Under the pieces are notes generated by a model that worked only from the letters and a program-made list of their open reading frames with translations, ran no database searches and was not told the DNA's origin. Positions 32,387-46,331 of a DNA stretch of 64,000 nucleotides are shown piece after piece (position 1 is the first letter of the stretch; every line of letters begins with the position of its first letter). Source of the DNA: Eleginops maclovinus (Eukaryota > Chordata > Actinopteri > Perciformes > Eleginopidae); NCBI RefSeq assembly GCF_036324505.1, contig NC_086361.1:5033196-5097195 (forward strand), in the 5' to 3' direction. Both the position numbers and the translations under genes were made by a program.

Positions 32387-35027
32387 TTACAGCAGCTGTA
32401 TTCTTCGGTTGTGATGATTTCTAGCAAATCGATCAACAAACTCATCTAAATTTAAAGACGCTGCCCTCCTGTGTTCTATGCTCAACACCCCTAGATCACT
32501 CAGCCTATCCTCTCCCATTGTAGTTCTCAGGTGTGTTTTGACAAGCTTCAAGCAGGAAAAACTGCGTTCACAAGCAGCTGTGCTGACAGGTATTGCCAAT
32601 GCAATTTTACAAAGCCTGGAGAAAACATCAAAGACATCCTGGTATGGTTCAATAAAAGCTGCCAGCTCTACAATTGTAGGTGGTCTCTGCATCCCTTGCT
32701 TTATCTTACGATCTAAAACTCTTTTAATTTGGTAGAGCTCATGCTCAAGGTCCACAAGGTCACACCCATACAATTTGGCAAATGCAAAAAGGCTATCTTT
32801 GTCACAGAAGCTTCTGCTACTTGGATTTAAAGCTTGTATTCCACGCATTATGTCACAATTCTGATTGGAGAATCTGTTCCTGAGCTCAATGAGCATCCGG
32901 TCCAATACCAGATTAAAGATTCCTGTCCTGTAATAATCTTTGCCATCGCCTGTTTCTTGTCTGCCCACAGTAGACAGAACATGGTATCCCTGTAGCTTTG
33001 AACTTAGTGTTCTCTTACGTTTTGGAGCAGTGTCTACAGAGACATCACATTGCTTTGCAAGCTCCAAAACAGTGTCCCACAAATCACCAAACACCTGCTG
33101 CTCACTCCTGTAAGATTCAAAAGTACTAATAAGTGCCTCCACAAGATCCACTGCTTTGGCCAAATCAAGAGAGGAAGACTGGAGCATGTCTGACAGTAAT
33201 TTTGCATCTCCCAGAAGTTTCTTAAATATGGCAAGAAACACAATGAACTGGAAATCAATCTGAGGCAAAAGGCCTCTGGCACCTACTGACCTCTCGCCAC
33301 TGTTCTCATCACCCAGTTCCTCAAGAACTTTCACAACTGCTGGCAACCTATCCCACAAATTACGGCAAGCATAATATCTGGAGGCCCACCGTGTGTCACT
33401 CAACATTTGCAACTCTCTGGGTGCACCTGCATACATCTCCTGTTGCACCTGTAACCATTTGGGATGCACTGCCGATCCAGACATGTAGACGTACAGCTGT
33501 TTTAATAAGGAAAAGAAGCAATCAGCCTCTGGGATCCCTCTCACAGTGTCCACCAGCACCAGATTAAGGCAATGCGCATTACAGTGAACGTAGAAAGCCA
33601 GCTTCGCTACTTCCTTAATTCGGGCCTGCACACCACTGTGCTTGCCACTCATGACTGCAGCCCCGTCATAAGACTGCCCAACAAGGTTAGTCTTATATTC
33701 TAGACCATATTTGGACAAGAGGTGAATTATTTTTATTGTCAAGCTCTCCGCATCTAGCTTCTCTGCTACCTCGAATTCCAGAAAACTTTCAAGGATTTCA
33801 CCATTGTAATAGTATCTCAAAACAAAAGACATTTGTTCCATTTTTTTTTTGTCTTTAGTCTCATCCACAAGTATGCTAAAAGCACCACTTTCCTTGACTT
33901 CTTTGATTATTGATGTGCGCACCATCTCTGCTAAGCATGACAAAATCTCATTTTGTATGTCAGGACTTGTATATTTAGCATTCCTGGGACCATCCATCTT
34001 TTTCAAAATCTTGTCGTCATGGTTTGCTATGATATTCAACATACCCAAAAAGTTCCCTTTCCTGCTTGAGGCCTCAGATTCACGATGCCCTCGCAGAGCA
34101 ATGTTCTCGGTTGCACAATGAAGAACCACTTCAGCAAGAGTTTTGATGTACCCCCTGTTCTCTTCAACAGTTTTGTTGTACTCTTTATTTAATTGCCCCA
34201 TTAGAGATCCCTGATTTTTTTCTGCAATTTGGTATTCTTTCCATGCTAGCATGGCATTCTTGTGATGCTCAGATCTACTATGTGCAGCATACCCTCCGTC
34301 TGTATAGGTAGCTTTCTTCCAGTTTTTGAAACCGGAACCTGAATTAAACGTAGACTCATGGCCAGGTAAGCTGAAATGCCTGCAGGCAAAGCAAAAGGTG
34401 GAGTCTTCACATATTGAGTACTCCAACCAGGGGTGAACTTCATACCACTCACCCTTGAAGCTCCTGCTTCTGTCTCCCTGGAGTGTCTTGGGGAAATTAA
34501 CTTTAGGTTGAGCTGGAGCTTCACCCCTGGACTTGGAAATGTCTGTAAAACACCAAAGAATCCCATTAATATCAGCTTTTAACATAAATGCTATCCACTT
34601 CCAATTACATGTTGTTCTTTAGTTGTTTTTTAAGACTAAACATGCAATCATTAACATTTTACAGATTTAATAAATACATGTTTATTATATGGCCAGCCTT
34701 TAAATTATTGTTGTTTGCCATAACCCGACCGAACATGTCCCATTATTCAGCTACTGATAACCACTCACCTGGAGGGCAGACTTTGTAATTAAATTCTCTT
34801 CTCCTAGTATCAGTCTCCTCCTCCTGCTCTGTCTCTGTCAACTTGTCTGCTGAATATTCACTGCCACTTGCTTCCCTTTCTGTACTTGTCATGCTTTCGC
34901 AACTAGCTCCTTCTGTTTCCCTTTCTCTGTCTGCAACATTCTCTGTCGTGCTAGCTTGCTGGTCTCTGGTGCTGGCAAAAAAAGCGCTGATTTTTCTGTC
35001 TCCCCCTGAGGCACTTATCCTTTTCAT
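32387..35027 (-). CDS. hAT transposase, two exons, TTF finger / DUF4371 / dimerisation domain
   Basis: Exon 1 is 35027-34769 (MKRISASGGDRKISAFFAST, acidic, 86 codons plus one base), ending at GTGAGT. Exon 2 is 34542-32387 and starts after TTTTACAG; the split codon restores Asp, and 805 codons including the stop result. Domains: TTF finger (HPWLEYSICEDSTFCFACRHF region near residue 120, at WLEYSICEDSTFCFACRHF), RNase H-like core (LVDETKDKKKMEQ, VGQSYDGAAVMSGKHSGVQ, FYVHCNAHCLNLVL), and dimerisation domain (IPVSTAACERSFSCLK), ending HNRRIQLL. The protein resembles that at 4028-6433 along its length. No stop or shift is visible. Confidence 0.93.
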
Positions 35028-35935
35028 TGTGTCCTTTTTAAAGAAAAGTTTTACACAACATTAACTTTAGATTGCTTTTATTCCATTTCAAGTGTAAACT
35101 AGCGACAGTGCGTTATCTATGACTTAGTGACACCTGGGAATGGACTTAAGCTAACTAGCTAGCGATAGCTCGCTAGCCATAGATCATTTTACAAGTTTGC
35201 AAAAATAACAACAGCAGCCTTACTCAACTCACTCTGCCACAAATCCTTAATGTCGAGACATCATTACACATTTAATTGAGTGTGAAGATAACTAAATGAT
35301 CTTATCATTTCAATGATCCTTTCAAGTATCACCAACTTACTCACCTGTTAGTTACAGTGGTATATCCAGCGCGTTCGTCTCCAGTGCTAGTCTCTCCACT
35401 GAAGCGCTGTCAGAATGCAGGCACGTTGGAGGGGGCGTGGCCCAACATGTTGCGAATATGGGGCTTGTAGCAGAAGTGACGAATGACAATATAAAACGAC
35501 TTGATAAAAAAAAAATACTAATGCATTTATTTCAGCTTTATACCATTTCTGTTCATGAGGGTTTGTTGTATTTTTTTTTTTTTTTTCGTGCCGTGAGGTT
35601 GGGGGGGCCGGCAGGGTGGCCATACTCTGACCAATGGTGGCCGTGGCCCCCCCTGGCCACCACGTGGCCACGCCCCTGTTGACAGCCCTCGTGAGGTGCC
35701 GCGAGAACGTCAACCTTCTATAGTTTCGCCGTTCACACGTTTTTATTAAATTATTCAAACCTAAAAAGATACTCATATTTAATGACTTTGCAAATAACAC
35801 CAATTTCAAAGTTTACTTTGAATTTTTTTTCACTGTCCCGAAATAGTCCCAGACAAAATATATTTGTGTCCCAGTAGGAATTTTTATGGTCCACGGGACA
35901 TCGGGACATCGTTAATTGCGAGCCCTGGCTACATG

Positions 35936-37474
35936 GGAAGTTGAAGAACAATACTTGAAGCATATTCCTTTCTGTTTTAGAAAAGCCGTTCTGTCGACGA
36001 TGGATTTGTTTCTGAATATCCTGCATTTTTTAAGTGGATGTGGTTTATCGTGCAGTGGGCAGTTCTTGTTAGGGTCATTACTGATTGTCGAGACATCTGT
36101 TTTGTGAACTGTGATAGATTTGTTGGTGTTAAAACTCTTCACAGGTAGACGTTCTGGTTTTGTGGGGTTTGTGCCGCTGCTTTGATGAATAAAGCTGGGG
36201 TCATTTCGCTTCTTTGCCTCGTAACACACAAAGTCACAAAAGTAAAAGAAGGGAGGGAAACGACCATTGTTCTCTTCTTTGTACCATGACCCAGATGACA
36301 CCCACTTATCTTGAAGTCCATATGGAAGCTTGTCCACAATTGGTCCAATACCTCGGGAGGTATCTAGATACGACAGCCCAGTGAGATATCATCCTCCTTG
36401 GCGCCTTGTATCTCCATGAGCAAATCTCCAAGTTCACGTAATTTGGTGTGATCTTTGGCTGAAATCCTTGGAAAGCTGTCTAGCCTCTGGAACAGTGACT
36501 GTTCTATTATTTCAGGGGCGGCATAGCAGTCACGCAGCCTCTCCCATGCTTTACGTAGAGCTAGATTGGCATTGTTGACATGCACTGAGCGTATGCTTCT
36601 CACCTGTTCACCAGACTCTTTCCCTAACCACTTGGTCATGAGGTCTAGTTCTTGTGTTGCTGTGAGTTGGACTTCAGCCACTGCATTGGTGAATGAGGAC
36701 TCCCATGCGCGGAAATTCTCCGGCTTATCATCATATTGGTACAGACCAGACATAACAAGATCTCGTCGTGCCAAATACTGTGCCAAAGGGTCTGAAGGGA
36801 GAGGCGTGCTGGCTGGAGACCTATGTGGGGGGGGGTGTGTCCGAGCACGTACGTGTTGGAGGGTTTATCCTTTAAATGTCAGTCTTTGACTCAACTTTGT
36901 TTAGTTCAGACAGGTTTGGTGCAGGTAAGTGTGTTTCATCTCCTTTTTCACGCTTGGTCTTATTATTGGTAGGTTGAAGTTCTGTTATGCTTGCAGGTGG
37001 GTACTATGTCCTGAAACTGTCCCATGATTCAGTTTGGTCTGGCAGTTTTATAGGTGGGACCGGTGCTAATGGAGAGGTAGGCTGATCCTGATCAAATTGA
37101 GATTGAACATAATCACTGGTGCGTTGCTGTCTAAACCTTTCCTCTGACTTTCTATTTTCCAATATAGCGTGTGTTTCTCGCACATCCTCCAACACTTGTG
37201 CTTCCGCGACGGCTGCATCTGCTTCACGCTGTAGCGTTAGCATTTCCAACTCTGTATCAATTCTAGCTGCTTCTAACTTATTTTGAGCCTCTTTTGTTTT
37301 CCTTTCTGCTTTTTTAGCAGCCTTTTCCAGTTTTAATTTAGCCTCCTGGCCAGCATATGAAGTGCTTACCTTAGCAGCTTCTGCTTTAGCTCTGGCACGA
37401 GCTGCGCTTGATGATGACGATGATGTCATGTTGCTCTTAGCACTTGCTGCTCTTGACTTGTTGCTAGCTGCCAT
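35936..37474 (-). pseudogene. BEL gag
   Basis: The start codon at 37474 opens MAASNKSRAASAKSNM, followed by a long Ala/Lys/Glu-rich coiled-coil stretch (about residues 30-120), common in BEL gag. Downstream segments show YLARRDLVMSGLYQYDD, NFRAWESSFTNAV and NLALRKAWERLRDCYAAPE, the conserved BEL capsid region, then PYGLQDKWVSSG and a first cysteine cluster (NCPLHDKPHPLKKCRIF, ICFKYCSSTSHVA). The frame changes near 36790 and 36350. The leader and 5' LTR are cut off by the hAT that begins at 37482, just upstream of the start codon. Confidence 0.85.
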
Positions 37475-38396
37475 CTCGGACCATAGGCGCCGATACCGTG
37501 GGTGCTTCGGGGCCCGAGCACCCACGGAGATTGCCGAGCACCCACGGAGATTTAACCGCACACACGGAGATTGCCGAGCACACACGAAGATTTAAACCGT
37601 TTAACCGCCAATGTAGAGCGCAGCTGGCTTACGAAATGGAGAGATTTCTGATAAAACCCCCCAAAAAAACATCAAGCGATGCTCAAACTTCCACAAGTGC
37701 CCAGTCAACTAACGGTAGGCCTAACGAAGATAACCAAAGCAGTGAAGGTGTGCGGAAAAAAGGACGGTCATTTCAGGCTAGTTGGAAGACGAAATTCCCG
37801 TGGATAGCATATGCCACCACCAAAGACAAGGTATTTTGTGAAGTTTGCACAACTGCTAAAAAAATGAATGCTCCGCTTCCATCAACAACACACGATCAAG
37901 AATCGTTCAAAGGTTTTGTACAGGATGGCTTTTCCAGCTGGTCTAAAGCACTGGAACGATTCAGATCTCATGAAAAGTCAAATTTGCATCGCATTGCTGC
38001 TAGCATTGTTGCTGCTGCTAATGCAGGTGTTAATGTTGCCGCTTCTATTTCTGCTGGAAAACTAAAGCAGATGTCTGATGCCAGAATAGCTTTGTTGGCT
38101 GTCCTATCGTCTATTCAATATCTCTCGTGTCAGGGATTGGCCATTCGAGGAAAAACAGACCAGGCTTCCAATTTGATACAGTTGCTAAACTTACGTGCAG
38201 AAGATATCCCGGAGTTACAGTCATGGCTGGCTCGGAAGGAGAGCAAGTGGCTATCTCATGACATCCTCAACGAGATGACTGAAATTATGGCCCATGATGT
38301 GATGAGAACGCTAATTGGAGAAATTAAGTCTGCTGAGTTTTTCTCTGTGATTATGGATGAGACCGCCGATATTACGGTCAAAGAGCAGGTGTCTAT

Positions 38397-39295
38397 TAGG
38401 GCTGTGCAATTTAATCGATCCTGCGATATATATCTATATTTTGTTTCCCGAGAAAGTATCGATATTTCAGCCGCGAGTATCGATACATTAAGTCCCATTC
38501 AAATCCCCCGTGATCCGCGTGGCACTCTGCTCGCTGCCCATTACGTCTGCCAGCCGCTAGTGTCGCTGTAGAGCATTTCTAGATACACAGATCTAGTGTG
38601 TCTTCTTCTCGCGGTGAGTGCGAAGCGGTTCAGGAGAATGGCGGCGGACATTAACCCAGCACCTCCGCGCTTAAAAGCAGATGTGTGGGAGCACTTCGGG
38701 TTTAAAAAGAAGAAGGAAAGTGACAATTTAGATAAAACTATTGCGGTTTGCAAGCTGTGTCACACAAACGTGAAATACTCTGGAAATACCACTAACCTAC
38801 GAACCCACCTACAACTTCACCACCCGGACAAGGTAATGCTAACTGAGGAACTCAAGAAGCTGCGGCCACCTGCTGCACCTTTTAATTCTCCATTGTCCAT
38901 TGTGATACTGCACTTTATGTACTTATGTTTCAAAGGCTTGTAAGCTACAGTTTGCACTGTTTCAATAAATGAAACAAATTTTCTCACCACATATTTTGAT
39001 TCATTTTGTCCAGCATTTGCAAGCTGTAGACTCTCTGTCTAGTCAGAGCCATATATTGTGTAATTGATGCTTTCAGTTGAATTAATTCAATCCAAGTCAA
39101 TGGAACACTCACCAAAGATGTCACCAAAATCACACTGTCCCTTTAAAATCTTTCAGAAAATGATGTTAGTGTATCGAATTATATCGAATCGTATCGAATC
39201 GTATCGTTGGCTGAATATCGTCATATATATCGTATTGTGAGCTGAATATCGTGTATCGTATCGTATCGTGAGATTAGTGTATCGCTACAGCCCTA
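38397..39295 (+). mobile_element. Non-autonomous ZBED-type hAT (899 bp)
   Basis: TIR TAGGGCTGTGC on the left and TAGGGCTGTAGC (inverted) on the right, perfect 8-bp TSD GTGTCTAT (38389-38396 and 39296-39303). Subterminal TATCGA/TCGATA motifs are repeated many times at 39170-39290 and 38412-38490. It encodes only the BED finger exon of a transposase. Confidence 0.93.
38638..38943 (+). pseudogene. BED zinc-finger fragment of a ZBED-type transposase
   Basis: The frame begins MAADINPAPPRLKADVWEHF and contains a complete BED finger: VWEHFGFKKK, then VCKLCHTNVKYSG and NLRTHLQLHHPDK (Cys-Cys and His-His ligands). It is followed by GTAATG at 38834, a possible donor; beyond it the frame loses similarity. 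Catalytic and dimerisation exons have been deleted. The domain could bind the element's own subterminal repeats. Confidence 0.75.
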
Positions 39296-41247
39296 GTGTC
39301 TATCTGCTTCCGTTTTGTGACTGAAGATCTGGAACCAGAGGAACTTTTTCTTGGATTTTATCAGACATCAAAAACGACAGCAGAAACCCTTTTTCAGCTT
39401 TTAAAAGACGTTTTGGTTAGATTCTCACTGCCAGTCAGTAAATGCAGAGGACAATGCTATGACGGTGCGTCAAATGTGTCTGGCATTAGAACAGGTCTAA
39501 AGGCTCGCATGCGGGAGCTGGAGCCCCGAGCACAGTACATCCATTGCACTGCTCATGTTATGAATTTGGTTGTGCATGATGTCGCCCAAAACATTCCACC
39601 ATGTCGGAACTTCATGGTACTTATTCGTGACATGGTAACACTCATCAGAAATTCCCCAAAGCGACTCACCTGGTTCCAAGAGTTTCAAGGCAAAGACGCA
39701 TCATCTTTGAAACCGTTATGCCCGACGCGCTGGACCATGACAACGGCCTCGTTACAAGCCATTGCTTCCAACTACAGCGCGCTACTGGAATTTCTGGAGG
39801 ACCTGTCTCTGAACGAAAAAGGTGACGCAGGAGGTAAAGCCTACGGTTTTCTTTTGCACCTGCAGAAATTTAGCACTTTTTTCTCTTTGAAACTCATGCT
39901 GAAATTCTTCTCTCACATGGAAACAGTCAATGCTGCACTCCAAAAGAGGAGTTTGCACCTACAGAAAGCTAGGCAGATGGTTGACACGCTCAGAGAAGAC
40001 ATAAAGTGTCTTCGTGAAGAAGGATTCCAAGGATTTTGGGAAAACACAACTGCAGCAGCACATGACTTGAATTTGGAGAGCCCAGCTGTGCCAAGGCCAA
40101 GAAAAATACCCCGCCGACTGGAAGATGGAGGTTTGCCGCACTGCTTTCAAACACCAGAAACAATGTACCGACAGCAATTCTTTGAGATCATGGATACAGC
40201 GTCAACATGCCTGGACTGCAGGTTTAGTCCTTCTGTATTCGAACGCATGCAAGATGTTGAGGATTTTCTGATCGGGAAGGGTGACTGCAAAAGCATCATG
40301 GAGTTCTATAGGGATGATTTGGATGAGAAAAGGCTCAGGCTGCATCGTGATATGTGCATTGACTTAGCAAAGCAACGAGGAGTTCGCCTAGCTTCTTTTC
40401 AAGATGTAGTGGACTTCCTAAAAGGCAATCAGGGAGAGCACCTGAGAATCATGTTGCCAGAGATGACCAAACTAGTGAAACTCGCACTGACTGTCCCAGT
40501 AACATCCTGCAGTTCAGAGAGGTCATTTTCAGGCCTGCGGCGACTTAAAACTTATTTGAGGTCCACGATGGGGCAAGCAAGACTGACCCATATTGCTGTA
40601 TTGAACACTCACAAGGATGTATCAAGAAATAGGAATCTGGATGTAATCGCAGACGAATTCATCAAGCGCACTGCTGCGAGGAGTGTCACTTTCCTCATAA
40701 AGAAGTAGCGTCAATGGTGAGTGAAAACAAATCCAATTTTGATATTTAGTAGCTGTGTGGGCCTATGTGTTGATGGTTAATTGACTGCATTTTACTGCGT
40801 GGACCTGTATGCTTTGTGTGTGTAACAACAGCATTAGATGGCCGATTATAACTTGTTTGGCTGGCGGCGTACGTGTCTCACAGCCACGGTGGTGTGGAAT
40901 TTGCGTTGGATTGTGCACTTGGCCTTAGTTAATGCGAGTCGTTTTACTAAATCATCTTGGTGGAATTGATTATTACTTCAGATCATCTACCTGTGCATCG
41001 AACCATCCTGCCTGCCTCAACGACGACTCTTTTGCCTCTTCCTCGCCGGTACTTCTATATCTGACCTGCCTGCCGTGCATCGAACCTGGACTGTGACTGT
41101 GACCATCGGACTCCTCTACTGCCTTTCCCATACTGGATATTGTTTTATTTGTTTTTGAACTGCCTACCTGTTTACCGAACCTTTTCAGTAAAGATTATTG
41201 ATTGCACTCACCCCCTCGTGCGTTTGAATCCTCAAACTCTGCATCCA

Positions 41248-41870
41248 GGGCTCGACATTAACTTTTTGGCTTACCAGCCAACATGACTGGTAGATGAAAA
41301 TAATTACCAGCATATTACCATCATATTTTTACCGGCCAAAATTAAACCTGGCTTTTCAGACCTACTCTGACATTGTTTGACATAAACAACCTGTAGCCTA
41401 AATAACCCTATGGAAGTAGTATTATTTACATTCATTTGTGCCTAATTTGATATGTGCCTAAATGATCATTTATTATTTGAATAATTCATAGAGGCTTATG
41501 CCACCTTCCGTCTTAGATGCAAAAGACTTTTATTTTGATAAAGGTATCGAAAATGTGTTTATGTCACCGTGGGAACGTGAACTTGTCATTACGACTTCAG
41601 ATCTGGTTACGGATGGATGCACATGCACAAAGTTAACAAATTGTATGGTTTAATGGACCCGTAAGAGAGCTCTTATGGTGTTTTACCCATTTATATTGTT
41701 AGGCTACAGAAGAATACATGGCGCTGAAATCCATGCGTTTGACTACTTTTTCCAAATCCATAGGGCAAAAAGTCACGTAGGCTATGTTTTTTGCATAAGG
41801 TTTATCTTGGGCGTCGAGGGTCGGGCTTTAAACTTTTTAGAGCACCCACCGGCAGAAACATAAATCGGCG
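41248..41870 (+). repeat. Fragment with hAT-like end similar to the 21383 element
   Basis: CAGGGCTCGACATTAACTTT at 41248 resembles the TIR CAGGGCTCGAAACTAAC of the hAT at 21383. It is followed by non-coding sequence. No matching right end or TSD was found before the end of the surrounding hAT, so it may be a truncated insertion. Confidence 0.45.
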
Positions 41871-42508
41871 CCTATGTCTCGGACACTATGAAACATCGAG
41901 TGCCGCCTTTTCACTGTAGTGTTCTCACTCAGAGTGTAACAACTCTGATTCAACACCAAGTTAAACCGTGTCCAATGAAAACATGAGTCGTAGTGGAGTT
42001 GACCTTTTACTCTGAAGTCTTCATGACATTTGGTGAAAACTGCAAACAAGCAACAGATATTACATTTTAAACAACCCAAAATATGAATTACTAAAATTTA
42101 ACACATGTTCTGTGTACTTACGGCGTTGCCTGTACAATATTTCTTAGTGGATGGCTTCGGATGGCTTCAGAACACACCTAGCATGTGTGCCTCACTCTCA
42201 GTCCACACAAGCAGGGAACATAAACAGGAAGTTGCGAGTACACAGGCGACCAGGGGCCTGTACTACGAAGCTGGTTTTCTGGCTTACCGGGGTAACTTCG
42301 AGAGTAACTTGGTCACGTGCAGCGTATGTTGCTGGTTAACCCATACTACGAAAGTTGGATATGTTAAAACCGAGGTATGCTGCCATGGCAATATACGTAG
42401 GATCCCAAAACTGGTCTTCCCAGTTTTAGTTCTTGGTTAACCCTAGGTTTCCGATTAACCACACCCTATTTAGACACCACTCCTCCACCGACATGTCCCC
42501 TAAAGACA

Positions 42509-43920
42509 ATGCCAGCATACCTGGACGATCCGTACGATATAGGCGCGCAGATTGTGAGGGGCTCTCTTCGGAGGGCGAGGGTATTTAGAGACCGCCAGAA
42601 TCCGCTGGCGTACCCGGACGATGTTCTCCATGAAAGATATAGATTCTCAGCTGAGGGAATTCGTTACCTATGCCAGCTGCTCGAGGCGGACGTCTCTAAT
42701 GTAACCCGCCGAAGTCAGGCCCTCACAATCGAGCAAATGTTATGTCTTTCATTGCGCTATTTCGCCAGCGGACAATATATGTATTCCATCGGTGATGCTG
42801 AAAACCTGAGTAAGAACACTGTATGCCGGGTGATACGGAAGGTGGTACTTGCTCTCACTAAACTGGTGGATGCATTTGTTGTATTCCCTGGCCATTTGCC
42901 TGCACGTCAGATAAAAGAAGGGTTCTATGCAATCGCTGGTAATATGCCACTAATCTAAAAATAGGTAATTTGCACATTTCATAATTGTGACTGGCAACTG
43001 ATTTGACTAACAAAATATCTAGGTTTCCCAAGAGTAATTGGAGCCATTGATTGTACGCACATTCCTATCAGTGCACCCCTGGGAGAGCATGAGCGGGATT
43101 TTGTGAATAGAAAGTCCAAACACACCATCAATGTCCAGGTAATACACAAGACTAACAGATTAACAGTAGGCGTACATTGTACAGTCCACGATTCATTGGA
43201 ATAGGTAATGTCAACCTGTGAATTCCTGTTGTCATGTAGAATGATTTCCTGTCCTCTGCATGGGGTGGTGTCATTTACATGCGCAACAGCATGCCTCACC
43301 TGTTATGTTCCTTACCTGTGCACATATTCTTAGATGACATGCGATCACCACTATATGATCACAAGCCTGGATGCAAGGTGGCCAGGGTCAGTCCATGACT
43401 CCCGTATATTCAGAGAATCATCACTGTCTGACAGATTCCACCAAGGTAAAAGTCCTATATCGATTTACCTGAAGTAATATGCTTTAATAGTGAACATGAA
43501 ATCAGTGTGACAGTTGTTTAATTTTTCCTCCATTTCATCTAAGGGCAATTTGATGGAATCCTGCTGGGGGACCGTGGCTACGCATGCATGAAGTTCCTCA
43601 TCACACCATTTCCTGATCCACAAACAAGGCAACAGAGATCATTTAATCATGCACACAGTGTCACTAGGGCCAGGATCGAAATGACATTTGGCATATTGAA
43701 GGCCCGATTCGCCTGCCTGAAGGTCCTTCGGGTCAAGCCAGACAGGGCCTGCCAAACCATAGCAGCATGTGTGGTTCTTCAGAATGTCGCCACAATAAGG
43801 AAGGAAAGAGTGCCCCCTCATGATCCTCCCCCACCCCCTGATATTACTGATCCAATCACCCTGGATCATCCAACAGGCCGTGCTGTCAGGGATGCCATTA
43901 CCAACCAGTTTTTCCAATGA
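42509..43920 (+). CDS. HARBI1-like DDE transposase, four exons
   Basis: Exons 42509-42938, 43023-43138, 43334-43445 and 43544-43920, all with GT and AG borders. Exon 1 has the helix-turn-helix region (RYFASGQYMYSIGDAENLSK, then NTVCRVIRKV). Catalytic residues: Asp in GAIDCTHIPI (exon 2), Asp in ILLGDRGYACM (exon 4) and Glu in RARIEMTFGILKARF. HDSRIFRESSL in exon 3 is also conserved. The frame stays open across all joins. Harbinger transposases need the Myb-like partner for nuclear import and DNA binding; that gene is present at 44100-45562. Confidence 0.9.
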
Positions 43921-44099
43921 ATTGTACACACCACAAATTAAATGCACAAAAATAAAGACATGTCACACCAATCTCTGATATTATTCATTTATTAGATGAC
44001 TCTCTTCCCTGCAAGAAGAAAAGGTGACGAAAAGCCAGATCAATGACACACATATAGGGTGTGGGTAGCCTATATATTAATGGAGTGATAAGACAATAC

Positions 44100-45562
<1,463 letters not shown>

Positions 45563-45934
45563 GATCGAGAGTGTTTTTTTGCGCTGGTACCACCCCTTTT
45601 ATGTGAACGCGCAGTAACTCTGGTTGAGTGAACACAGGTTCAGCTGATCAACTTCATAATCAGCGTCGTAGTACCGTTTAAGACCAATCAAGATGTCCAG
45701 GTTTAGTCAACCCCGGGTTACCGCGGAAACCCTGAGTTAGTTCTAAGTAGGTTGAACTCCGTTCGTAGTACAGGCCCGTTATCAGGAATGATGTCATGAG
45801 TAACTCAACTATCAAAATAAAATAATCTTAATAACCTTTTTACTGTTATTATTAACTACAATGGATATAAATGAATTATTACACATTACAGATAAATGGT
45901 ATAATGCCTTAGAGGCAACACAACCTGACACTAA

Positions 45935-46331
45935 GAGTGTCACGAACTTTAAACACAAGCTAGTAGGACTCAAATGCACGACCCCAGGAGTCAGAGTAAA
46001 AGTATTAAAAAATACTTTATTTCCAAAAAATGCACAACAAAAACAAGAACTCAAGACGCTCACATGAAGGATTAATAAACACAATGCTGGTACGCTGGTT
46101 ACTGATCCACAGACAGGACAAGACGAACTGGCACAAGACAGGGGGAGACAGGACTATTTAAACATGAGGTAACAGGGAACAGGTGGAAACAATCAGGGGC
46201 GGGGCTGACGAGGGCAGTGACAGGGAGTCAAGAGACCTGGAACGAGACGCAGAAGGTGAGTACCAAAATAAAACAGGAAGTGGGAGATAAGATAAAAATG
46301 ACTAAACAAAACATAAAACATGACCAACCAT
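45935..46331 (-). repeat. Dispersed LTR-like repeat, minus copy
   Basis: Read on the minus strand it has GGTCATG near the start, CAGGTCTCTTGACTCCCTG, CCCCTGATTGTTTCCACCTG, AATAAAGTA and, near the end, GGGTCGTGCATTTGAGTCC. The same order of motifs is found on the plus strand at 49643 and 56037. The AATAAA-like signal and order suggest an LTR or SINE-like retro-derived unit; I cannot name it. Confidence 0.5.

Larger units (their letters stand above)
31374..35678 (-). mobile_element. Complete hAT transposon (ZMYM1-like/DUF4371 type), candidate autonomous
   Basis: TIR CAGGGGCGTAGCCAGGAC at the left and (inverted) CAGGGGCGTGGCCACGTG at the right, with the perfect 8-bp TSD TTGACAGC (31366-31373 and 35679-35686). 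It sits in the 5' untranslated part of the ZNF862-like hAT. It encodes a two-exon transposase without visible defects and contains compound GT/GAGT microsatellites downstream of the gene. Confidence 0.95.
21383..35927 (-). mobile_element. hAT transposon (ZNF862-like transposase), expanded to 14.5 kb
   Basis: Ends are CAGGGCTCGAAACTAAC and (right, reverse complement) CAGGGCTCGCAATTAAC, with the perfect 8-bp TSD GCTACATG (21375-21382 and 35928-35935) in the BEL gag knuckle region. Subterminal TGTCCC/GGGACA motifs occur at both ends. It contains a MITE-like hairpin, a Tc1 element, two nested non-autonomous hATs and a complete hAT. Taken out, these leave about 4.1 kb, a normal size for an autonomous element. 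Confidence 0.92.
37636..40708 (+). pseudogene. hAT transposase split by a ZBED-type hAT
   Basis: The N-terminal part (37636-38396) reads MERFLIKPPKKTSSD, then a TTF-type finger (PWIAYATTKDKVFCEVCTTA), GLAIRGKTDQASN and FFSVIMDETADITVKEQ. The C-terminal part (39304-40708) reads from FRFVTEDLEPEELF through GQCYDGASNVSGIRTGL and YIHCTAHVMNLVVHD to the dimerisation region (LTVPVTSCSSERSFSGLRR). One copy of the 8-bp TSD joins the two halves in phase, giving about 721 codons with no other defect. The gene was therefore open when it was hit. Confidence 0.88.
37482..41876 (+). mobile_element. hAT transposon inserted at the BEL gag start codon
   Basis: TIR CATAGGCGCCGAT at both ends (inverted at 41864-41876), followed inside by GTGGGTGCT motifs. 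The TSD TCTCGGAC is perfect (37474-37481 and 41877-41884). Its transposase gene is split by a ZBED-type hAT, and its 3' part holds a further hAT-like end at 41248. Without the ZBED element it is about 3.5 kb. Confidence 0.93.
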
